64,000 bases of DNA, from NCBI GenBank assembly GCA_007713455.1, contig VMRT01000009.1, positions 1-64,000 of the forward strand, written 5' to 3'. Made by a program: the position numbers and the translations under genes. The stretch comes from Pseudomonas sp. (lineage in GTDB: Bacteria; Pseudomonadota; Gammaproteobacteria; Pseudomonadales; Pseudomonadaceae). Positions 57,917 through 64,000 of this stretch are shown here, piece after piece (within the stretch, counting starts at the first letter, position 1; the number at the start of each line of letters is the position of its first letter). A model generated the notes under the pieces. That model did not search any database and was not told where the DNA came from. It saw only the letters and a program-made list of their open reading frames with translations.

Positions 57917-58261
57917 TCAGTGTTTGATGGCTACTTCGTAGAGGTAGTCCGGCAGCGGGTCGATGATTACCTGCTGGCCTTGATAGTGGGCCTTCACTGC
58001 CTCGCGCGCGACCACGCCATGTGGCACGCGCTGATCACCACCAAGGCGCTGGCGTGCGCGGTAGTCGATCACGCAGCCGTCGGTCTCGACCCAGAAGTGC
58101 GGTGAAACCACCTTACCGTCCAGTTCGACCTGCCCCAACATCGCTCGGTATGGAATGTGCTGCTTGGCCAGCCGCGTCACCACCAAGCGGCTCATCGCGT
58201 CGCACTCGACCTTCGCGGCATCCAGATCGTCAAGCAAGTCCTTCAATTGGGGTTCGTTCAT
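57917..58261 (-). CDS. Hypothetical protein
   Basis: This 114-residue soluble protein starts MNEPQLKDLLDDLDAAKVEC. The middle part (HIPYRAMLGQVELDGKVVSPHFWVETDGCVIDYRARQ) looks like a small alpha/beta fold with a histidine and cysteine that could be catalytic or metal-binding. I recognise no named family. The start at 58261 was preferred to 58315, since the extra 18 residues look non-coding. Flanked by terminators on both sides, it is probably a single-gene unit. Confidence 0.65.
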   Translation of the reverse strand: MNEPQLKDLLDDLDAAKVECDAMSRLVVTRLAKQHIPYRAMLGQVELDGKVVSPHFWVETDGCVIDYRARQRLGGDQRVPHGVVAREAVKAHYQGQQVIIDPLPDYLYEVAIKH

Positions 58262-58413
58262 CTGCAGTGGCCCTCGGTTGGCCTCATGGTGTAAACGAAC
58301 GTCACTATAGACCAAAGTCTAATGCGGCGTAATGCCGCAATTTTCTTGCCAACCGTCTGGCAGTTCCCGCGCCATGCGCTTTCGCAAGGCGCATGGTGGA
58401 CGGAAAAGAAAAA

Positions 58414-58445
58414 ACCGCGCAGACAGCCTGGACTGTCTACGCGGT
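58414..58445 (-). terminator. Rho-independent terminator downstream of lipA (minus strand)
   Basis: Arms ACCGCGCAGACAG (58414-58426) and CTGTCTACGCGGT (58433-58445) pair with one mismatch. Read leftward, they are followed by TTTTTTC. It lies 28 bases after the lipA stop. Confidence 0.9.
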
Positions 58446-58473
58446 CTTCAAGAGCCGCAACAACTTTACGGTT

Positions 58474-59451
58474 TCAGTCTTTTTTGGCTCCGTGCGCCTG
58501 CTGATCGGCATGGTACGACGAGCGCACCAGCGGGCCTGAGGCGATGTTCTTGAAGCCCATCTTCATCCCCTCTTCGGCAAACCAGGCGAAGGTGTCGGGA
58601 TGAACGAAGCGCTGCACCGGGAGGTGGTTACGCGAAGGCTGCAGGTACTGACCCAGGGTCAGCATGTCGATATCGTGCTCGCGCATGCGGTGCATGACCT
58701 CGATGACCTCCTCGTCGGTCTCGCCGAGGCCGAGCATCAGTCCCGACTTGGTCGGCACGCCCGGCACGCGCTGCTTGAACTTCTCCAGAAGATCCAGTGA
58801 CCACTCGAAATCCGAGCCCGGCCGCGACGACTTGTATAGCCGCGGTACGGTCTCCAGATTGTGGTTGAACACATCCGGCGGCTCGCTGGCAGTGATATCC
58901 AAAGCGATATCCATGCGCCCACGGTAGTCGGGCACCAAGGTTTCCAGCTGGATCGACGGCGACAGCTTGCGAATCTCGCGCAGGCAATCGGCAAAGTGCT
59001 GGGCGCCACCGTCGCGCAGATCGTCGCGATCCACCGAGGTGATGACCACGTACTTCAGGCGCATGTCGGCGATGGCCTGGGCCAGGTTCTTCGGCTCATC
59101 CGGGTCCAGCGCATTCGGCCGGCCGTGGCCGACGTCGCAGAACGGGCAGCGACGGGTGCAGATGTCGCCCATGATCATGAAAGTCGCGGTTCCGCTGGAG
59201 AAGCACTCGCCCAGGTTGGGGCAGGAGGCTTCCTCGCAGACGCTGTGCAGTTTGTGCTTGCGCAGGGTCTGCTTGATCTGGTCGACCTCTGGGGAAACCG
59301 GAATGCGCACGCGAATCCAGTCCGGCTTCTTCGGCAGCTCATCGGTGGGGATGATCTTCACCGGAATACGCGCAACCTTCTCGGCACCACGCAATTTGAC
59401 GCCTGCCTCTACCTTGGCCGGGCGCTTGCCTGCCGTTTCTACACTACTCAT
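58474..59451 (-). CDS. lipA: Lipoyl synthase LipA
   Basis: This 325-residue radical-SAM enzyme inserts two sulfurs into octanoyl-lysine domains. Auxiliary cluster: [12 protein letters not shown]; radical-SAM cluster: [13 protein letters not shown]; then [27 protein letters not shown] and [21 protein letters not shown]. The C-terminal RSSYHAD carries the conserved cluster-ligand Ser. The ATG at 59451 overlaps the end of lipB. Operon ybeD-lipB-lipA. Confidence 0.97.
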   Translation of the reverse strand: MSSVETAGKRPAKVEAGVKLRGAEKVARIPVKIIPTDELPKKPDWIRVRIPVSPEVDQIKQTLRKHKLHSVCEEASCPNLGECFSSGTATFMIMGDICTRRCPFCDVGHGRPNALDPDEPKNLAQAIADMRLKYVVITSVDRDDLRDGGAQHFADCLREIRKLSPSIQLETLVPDYRGRMDIALDITASEPPDVFNHNLETVPRLYKSSRPGSDFEWSLDLLEKFKQRVPGVPTKSGLMLGLGETDEEVIEVMHRMREHDIDMLTLGQYLQPSRNHLPVQRFVHPDTFAWFAEEGMKMGFKNIASGPLVRSSYHADQQAHGAKKD

Positions 59452-60100
59452 ATGCTTCGATTCCGCCCGCGAGGGTCTTCTGTTGCGCGTATCCGAGCTG
59501 CCGGACCAGATGATCACGCAGTCGATCGGCCACTTCAGAGATGTCGATCGGCCCGATCAGGTCACGCAGCTGGGTCATGGGCAGCCCTGCATAACCGCAG
59601 GGGTTGATGCGCCGGAAAGGTTCGAGATCCATGTCCACGTTCAGCGCCAGGCCGTGGAAGGAACGGCCATTGCGAATGCGCAGGCCCAGAGACGCGATCT
59701 TCGCACCGTTGACGTAAACGCCCGGCGCATCCGCTTTGGCAGCCGCCTCGATGCCATAGCCGGCGAGCAGATCGATCAGGCTCTGCTCGATACGATTCAC
59801 CAGCTCGCGCACACCGATACCGAGTCGGCGCACATCGAGCAACAGATAACCAACCAGTTGGCCGGGCCCGTGATAGGTCACCTGACCGCCTCGATCCACC
59901 TGCACTACCGGAATTTCGCCAGGGAACAGCAGGTGCTCGGCCTTGCCGGCCTGGCCCTGAGTGAATACGGGCGGGTGCTGCAGCAGCCAGATTTCGTCGC
60001 CACTGTCTGCATCGCGCGTGTTGGTGAAGTGCTGCATGGCCTGCCAGGCAGTCCGGTACTCGATCTGGCCGAGCTCACGCACGCCCACTTCGAGGGTCAT
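59444..60100 (-). CDS. lipB: Octanoyl-ACP:protein N-octanoyltransferase LipB
   Basis: This 218-residue transferase moves octanoate from ACP to lipoyl domains, the first step before LipA. Motifs: [40 protein letters not shown], catalytic Lys in [11 protein letters not shown] and catalytic Cys in [14 protein letters not shown]. The ATG at 60100 (or GTG at 60103) overlaps the ybeD stop, and the gene ends inside the lipA start region, so all three genes are translationally coupled. Confidence 0.95.
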   Translation of the reverse strand: MTLEVGVRELGQIEYRTAWQAMQHFTNTRDADSGDEIWLLQHPPVFTQGQAGKAEHLLFPGEIPVVQVDRGGQVTYHGPGQLVGYLLLDVRRLGIGVRELVNRIEQSLIDLLAGYGIEAAAKADAPGVYVNGAKIASLGLRIRNGRSFHGLALNVDMDLEPFRRINPCGYAGLPMTQLRDLIGPIDISEVADRLRDHLVRQLGYAQQKTLAGGIEAYE

Positions 60101-60381
60101 CACAGCACCATGTGAACACGGCCAGTGGCGCGCAGGTCGACGTGAATGGCCTGCAGCTGCTCTACGCCGGTGGCGGTGATCAGCACCTGCAGCGAAAGGA
60201 ATCGCCCGTTGCGGCTGTCGCGGGTGACGACGGTGGCTTCGTCGAAATCCGGCGCGTGGCGCTGGATGACTTCGATCACGACCTCACGGAAGCCTTCGCC
60301 AGCGTCGCCGATCACCTTGATCGGGTAGCGCTCGCAGGGAAAGTCAATCTTGGGTGCTGCGACATCTTGGTTATCGGTCAT
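60100..60381 (-). CDS. ybeD: DUF493 family protein YbeD
   Basis: This 93-residue protein contains [35 protein letters not shown] and a C-terminal segment [28 protein letters not shown], characteristic of the ACT-like DUF493/YbeD family. It lies between dacC and lipB, its usual place in gammaproteobacteria, and is probably a regulatory protein of the lipoate or envelope cluster. Function unproven. Confidence 0.93.
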   Translation of the reverse strand: MTDNQDVAAPKIDFPCERYPIKVIGDAGEGFREVVIEVIQRHAPDFDEATVVTRDSRNGRFLSLQVLITATGVEQLQAIHVDLRATGRVHMVL

Positions 60382-60448
60382 GGGCGTAACGGACTCGTGA
60401 TCCGCACGTGCGCCGCGGCGGGATCAGCCGCGGTGCACTCGCGCGTGG

Positions 60449-61606
60449 TCAGTTGAACAGGCTGTAGAAGAAGAGGCGAATGCTATCCCAAAACCGGCGG
60501 AACAGCCCACCCTCTTCGATGGTTTCCAGCGCGACCAGGTCGGTGCTGCGAACCACCTTGTCCTCCAGCTTGACCTCGACCTTGCCGATGACGTCACCCT
60601 GCTGGATCGGTGCGGTGAGTGTGCCGTTGAAGCTCATGACCGCTTGCAACTTCTCTGCCTGGCCACGCGGCAGGGTCATGGTCAGGTCCTGTGCCAGGCC
60701 CGCCTTAAGCTTGTCCTGCTGGCCTTTCCAGACCTGCGCCTGAGCCAGCTCGGTGCCCTTCTGGTAGAAGGTGCGGGTCTCGAAGAAGCGGAAGCCATAG
60801 GTCAGCAGCTTCTGGGTCTCCGCCGCGCGGGCCTGCTCGCTGTCGGTACCAAACACCACCGAGATCAGGCGCATGTTGTCACGCACGGCAGAGGCCACCA
60901 GGCAGTAGCCGGCCTCTTCGGTATGGCCGGTTTTCAGGCCATCGACGGTCTTGTCGCGCCACAGCAGCAGGTTGCGGTTGGGCTGCTTGATGTTGTTCCA
61001 GAAGAACTCTTTCTGCGCGTAGATGGCGTAGTGCGCCGGGTCTTCGTAGATGATCGCGCGAGCCAGCTTGGCCATGTCGTTGGCCGAGGAATAATGATCC
61101 GGGTCCGGCAGGCCGGTGGCATTCATGAAATGGCTGTTGGTCATGCCCAGGCGCTGAGCCGTGCTGTTCATCAGGTCGGCAAAGGCCTCTTCGCTGCCGG
61201 CGATGTGCTCGGCCATGGCAACGCTGGCGTCGTTGCCCGACTGAATGATGATGCCATGCAGCAGATCGTCGACCGACACCTGCGTGTTGACCTGGATGAA
61301 CATCCGCGAGCCGCCGGTACGCCAGGCCTTCTCGCTCACCGTGACCATGTCGCTGTCGCTGATCTGACCCTTCTGGATTTCCAGGGTGGCGATATAGGCG
61401 GTCATCAGCTTGGTCAGGCTCGCTGGCGGCAGGCGCTCGTCACCGTTGTGCTCGACCAGTACCTCGCCGCTGGCGGCGTCCATCAGCATGTAGGACTTGG
61501 CCGCCAGCTGCGGGGCGGACGGTACGATCTGCGCTGCCCAGACGGTCGGGGTGACCGTCAGTACTGCCAGGACTATGAAGCGTTGCACGAGGCTGGTGAT
61601 GTTCAT
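60449..61606 (-). CDS. dacC: D-alanyl-D-alanine carboxypeptidase (PBP5/6, DacC/DacA type)
   Basis: This 385-residue serine carboxypeptidase trims peptidoglycan pentapeptides. Signal peptide FIVLAVLTVTPTVWA; active-site SxxK in PPASLTKLMTAYIA, SxN in IIQSGNDASVAMAEHIAGSE and KTG in VDGLKTGHTEEAGY. PBP5 C-terminal beta-domain and a terminal amphipathic helix (FRRFWDSIRLFFYSLFN) that anchors it to the inner membrane. It lies 47 bases upstream of rlpA on the operon's 3' side. Confidence 0.95.
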   Translation of the reverse strand: MNITSLVQRFIVLAVLTVTPTVWAAQIVPSAPQLAAKSYMLMDAASGEVLVEHNGDERLPPASLTKLMTAYIATLEIQKGQISDSDMVTVSEKAWRTGGSRMFIQVNTQVSVDDLLHGIIIQSGNDASVAMAEHIAGSEEAFADLMNSTAQRLGMTNSHFMNATGLPDPDHYSSANDMAKLARAIIYEDPAHYAIYAQKEFFWNNIKQPNRNLLLWRDKTVDGLKTGHTEEAGYCLVASAVRDNMRLISVVFGTDSEQARAAETQKLLTYGFRFFETRTFYQKGTELAQAQVWKGQQDKLKAGLAQDLTMTLPRGQAEKLQAVMSFNGTLTAPIQQGDVIGKVEVKLEDKVVRSTDLVALETIEEGGLFRRFWDSIRLFFYSLFN

Positions 61607-61653
61607 CCGAATCTCAAATTAGTCAGGTAAAACGAAGGCAAGGTTTGCAGCGG

Positions 61654-62646
61654 TCAGTCAGCGGCAACGCGCCGCGGCTGTCCGAGGTTGGCCAGGCGTA
61701 CGCTCTCTTCGAGCTGCATGGCCTCATCCGGTGTGTCGATGGGCCCCAGGCGCACGCGGTGCAGGGTCTGCTGGTTGTGTACCACCGAGCTGATGAACAC
61801 CGGGGCAGAGACCACGCCGCTCAGCTTGTCCTTGAGCAACTGCGCTGCATCCGGATTGGCGAAGGCGCCAACCTGGAGAAACAGGCCAGAGGCTGCGGGC
61901 GAAGCGTTTTTTTTTGCATCGACTTCCAGCGGCACCGTGGCCGCAGCGTGCTGCTGGGGCGGCGGCGTGTACTGTTCGATCGGCTGCGCGACATTGCTGG
62001 CGGGCTTGCTCGCAACCATCTCCGGCTGCGCCATCATCGTCGGCACCGGTCGGCCCTGGTCGGCCCACCATTGCTGAGGGTCGATGCCTTCGACCTTTAC
62101 CCGCGCCGTTCCGCTCTCGGCATAGCCGAGCTTCTTCGCCGCGGCGAAAGACAGATCAATGATCCGATCGGAGTAGAACGGACCACGGTCATTGACGCGC
62201 AAGACCACGGTGCGCCCGTTATCCAGATTGGTGACCTTGACGTAAGTGGGCAAGGGCAGCGTCTTGTGCGCCGCACTCATGCCATAAAGGTCGTACTTCT
62301 CGCCATTGGCGGTGGGCTGGCCGTGAAACTTGGTGCCATACCAGGATGCCGTCCCGGTAGCCGAATAACGTCGACCATCGCTGATTGGAAAGTAGGTTTT
62401 GCCCAGCACCGTATAGGGATTGGCCTTGTAACGGCCGTAATGCGGCATCGGCGTGGCATCGGGGATCTGCGAAACGTCGACGTCCCACCAGGGCGCGCCG
62501 TCCTTGTGCGGACGGCTGTAGTCGCCGGGACCACTGATACCGGTACTCTTGCTTGGTGCACTGCTCGGTGTCGGCGTCGATGAGCAGCTCGCCAGCAGCG
62601 CTCCGGCGACACCCAGCGCGACCAGCCTTGTCCAGATCACGGTCAT
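61654..62646 (-). CDS. rlpA: Septal ring lytic transglycosylase RlpA
   Basis: This 330-residue outer-membrane lipoprotein has signal and lipobox in ALGVAGALLASCSS. The RlpA double-psi beta-barrel follows, with GTASWYGTKFHGQPTANGEKYDLYGMSAAHKTLPL and RTVVLRVNDRGPFYSDRIIDLSFAAAKKLG. The C-terminal SPOR domain starts near residue 255 (GLFLQVGAFANPDAAQLLKDKL) and binds denuded glycans at the septum. It cleaves naked glycan strands in P. aeruginosa. It overlaps the mltB stop by four bases. Confidence 0.95.
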   Translation of the reverse strand: MTVIWTRLVALGVAGALLASCSSTPTPSSAPSKSTGISGPGDYSRPHKDGAPWWDVDVSQIPDATPMPHYGRYKANPYTVLGKTYFPISDGRRYSATGTASWYGTKFHGQPTANGEKYDLYGMSAAHKTLPLPTYVKVTNLDNGRTVVLRVNDRGPFYSDRIIDLSFAAAKKLGYAESGTARVKVEGIDPQQWWADQGRPVPTMMAQPEMVASKPASNVAQPIEQYTPPPQQHAAATVPLEVDAKKNASPAASGLFLQVGAFANPDAAQLLKDKLSGVVSAPVFISSVVHNQQTLHRVRLGPIDTPDEAMQLEESVRLANLGQPRRVAAD

Positions 62647-63662
62647 TGTTCGCCTCGCGCTTCGACCAGCAGCTGGGACAGCTGATGCACGGCCATCGCA
62701 TACATCACGCTACGGTTGTAGCGGGTAATGACATAGAAATTCGGCAGGCCCAGCCAGTACTCATCACCCTCTGCGCCATCCAGGCGGAAAGCGGTAATGG
62801 CCGTATCGTCGGCCACCGACTTGTCGAACTGCCAGCCCAGGCTACGCATTTCGCCGGCATTCTTCTGCGACTCCAGGCCGACGGTCAGCCCTTCTTCATA
62901 ACGCTCGCCGCCTACCTTGGCCCGTGCCACCACCGGCTCGCCCGCAGCCCAGCCATGTTGGTTGAAGTAGCTGGCCGCACTGCCGATGGCATCGGTGGGG
63001 TTGTTCCAGATATCGATGTGCCCGTCACCGTCGAAATCCACCGCGTAGGCGCGGAAGCTGCTCGGCATGAACTGCGGCAGTCCCATCGCACCCGCGTAGG
63101 AGCCCTTGAGCGTAAGCGGGTCGACCTGCTCCTCACGGGTCAGCAGCAGGAACTCCTTGAGCTGCTGACGGAAAAACGGCTGACGCGGAGGGTAATCGAA
63201 GCCCAGCGTCGACAGCGCATCGATTACCCGATGGCTACCGGTATTGCGGCCGTAGAAGGTTTCCACGCCGATGATTGCGACGATGATTTCCGCCGGCACG
63301 CCGTATTCGGTTTCCGCACGAGTCAGCGCGGCTTCATTCTCCCGCCAGAAGTCGACGCCCTGGGCGATGCGCGAGTCGGTGAGGAAGATAGGTCGATATT
63401 CCTTCCACGGCTTGACCCGCTCCGCAGGACGCGAAATGGCATCGAGAATTGCCTGCTTGCGCTCGGCCTGCTTGAACAGATCACGCAGCTGCTCGCCGGC
63501 AAATCCGTAGTCGCGGGTCATCTCCGCGATGAACTCGTCCACGTTGGCGCCGGTGTAATCGGCCGCCTGCAACGGCAGGCTTCCCAGCACAGCGCCGGCC
63601 AAAGCCACGCCCCCTAGCATCCGCGCCATCAAGCCACGCCGTAATGAAGTCAACAAATTCAC
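62643..63662 (-). CDS. mltB: Lytic murein transglycosylase B (MltB/SltB1)
   Basis: This roughly 339-residue protein has a signal peptide (LMARMLGGVALAGAVLGSLPLQA) and the catalytic Glu in IIVAIIGVETFYGRNTGSH. YAGAMGLPQFMPSSFRAYAVDFDGDG and the end WLGLPNFYVITRYNRSVMYAMAVHQLS are typical of MltB. The start is uncertain: a GTG at 63662 (used here) or one at 63686 that overlaps rodA. It is coupled with rlpA (ATGA overlap) and follows rodA by five bases, an envelope operon rodA-mltB-rlpA-dacC. Confidence 0.93.
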   Translation of the reverse strand: MNLLTSLRRGLMARMLGGVALAGAVLGSLPLQAADYTGANVDEFIAEMTRDYGFAGEQLRDLFKQAERKQAILDAISRPAERVKPWKEYRPIFLTDSRIAQGVDFWRENEAALTRAETEYGVPAEIIVAIIGVETFYGRNTGSHRVIDALSTLGFDYPPRQPFFRQQLKEFLLLTREEQVDPLTLKGSYAGAMGLPQFMPSSFRAYAVDFDGDGHIDIWNNPTDAIGSAASYFNQHGWAAGEPVVARAKVGGERYEEGLTVGLESQKNAGEMRSLGWQFDKSVADDTAITAFRLDGAEGDEYWLGLPNFYVITRYNRSVMYAMAVHQLSQLLVEARGEQ

Positions 63663-63667
63663 TCTCG

Positions 63668-64000
63668 TCAAACCTGCGCGATCCACTTGCGATGGGTGTG
63701 GATCGACATCAAAACCCCGAACCCTGACAGCAGGGTCACCAATGAAGTTCCGCCATAACTAATGAAGGGCAATGGCACCCCCACCACCGGCAACAACCCA
63801 CTGACCATACCGATATTGACGAAAACGTAAACAAAGAAGGTCATCGTCAGCGCACCGGCCAGCAGTTTTCCAAACAGCGTTTGCGCCTGCACGGTGATAA
63901 CAAGGCCGCGAGTGATCAGCAGACCATACACCAGCAGCAGCAGGCAGACCCCGACCAGGCCGAACTCTTCAGCGAGCACGGCGATGATAAAGTCCGTGTG
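63668..64000 (-). CDS. rodA: RodA, C-terminal part (5' end outside window)
   Basis: The last 111 codons of the SEDS glycosyltransferase RodA, which polymerises peptidoglycan with PBP2. The fragment begins [17 protein letters not shown] and contains helices with [26 protein letters not shown], the SEDS signature, ending [10 protein letters not shown]. The reading frame is open to the window edge. Confidence 0.96.
   Translation of the reverse strand, partial: HTDFIIAVLAEEFGLVGVCLLLLVYGLLITRGLVITVQAQTLFGKLLAGALTMTFFVYVFVNIGMVSGLLPVVGVPLPFISYGGTSLVTLLSGFGVLMSIHTHRKWIAQV

Overview
The window looks like a chromosome segment of a high-GC pseudomonad, most likely of the Stutzerimonas (Pseudomonas stutzeri) group. 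This rests on gene order and protein similarity recalled from memory. The right half (amn to rodA) follows the order I remember for Pseudomonas aeruginosa PA3970 to PA4002. The left-centre follows the P. aeruginosa urea/urease neighbourhood (urt genes, ureDABC with the PA4866-type acetyltransferase, ureEFG). No rRNA, tRNA or CRISPR array was seen.

Layout. 1-5445 is an accessory island, visibly more AT-rich than the rest. It holds the right end of an IS21-family element, a decayed IS1182/IS5-type transposase relic, a two-gene Gabija-like anti-phage module (an OLD-family ATPase/TOPRIM nuclease and a UvrD-like helicase, stop and start overlapping) and a small BPSL0761-family protein. The island ends inside hrpB, of which only the N-terminal 130 codons remain (minus strand, 5445-5834). 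5888-10370 carries ordinary core genes: a secreted protein, a lipoprotein, fieF, an Lrp/AsnC regulator, a globin, a DUF2788 membrane protein and rluE.

10662-31575 is a nitrogen-acquisition block. It has the urea ABC transporter urtABCDE, urease genes ureD-ureA-mddA-ureB-ureC, then an unrelated eight-gene segment (orphan curlin-like amyloid, NCS1 permease, histidine kinase, DksA-type zinc protein, TorF-type porin, oxaloacetate decarboxylase, EamA transporter, GNAT enzyme), then ureE-ureF-ureG and a HupE/UreJ-type nickel transporter. GG-N10-GC sigma-54 promoter candidates lie before urtA and ureE, which suggests NtrC-type nitrogen control. Together these genes would import urea, hydrolyse it and mature the nickel enzyme. 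Palindromic and tandem repeats are unusually dense between these genes.

31591-41332 carries DUF2789, amn, an acetyl-CoA hydrolase/CoA-transferase, a bacterial voltage-gated sodium-channel homologue with a frameshifted C-terminus, an AidB-type acyl-CoA dehydrogenase, a LadS-like sensor kinase lacking the receiver domain, and thiD. 41347-64000 is a conserved housekeeping run: thiE, hemL, a membrane protein, a Sel1-repeat protein, miaB-ybeZ-ybeY-corC-lnt, two small genes, leuS-lptE-holA, arfA with its hallmark intragenic hairpin, a lytic transglycosylase, and then on the minus strand a small hypothetical gene, lipA-lipB-ybeD, dacC, rlpA, mltB and the 3' part of rodA, which runs off the window.
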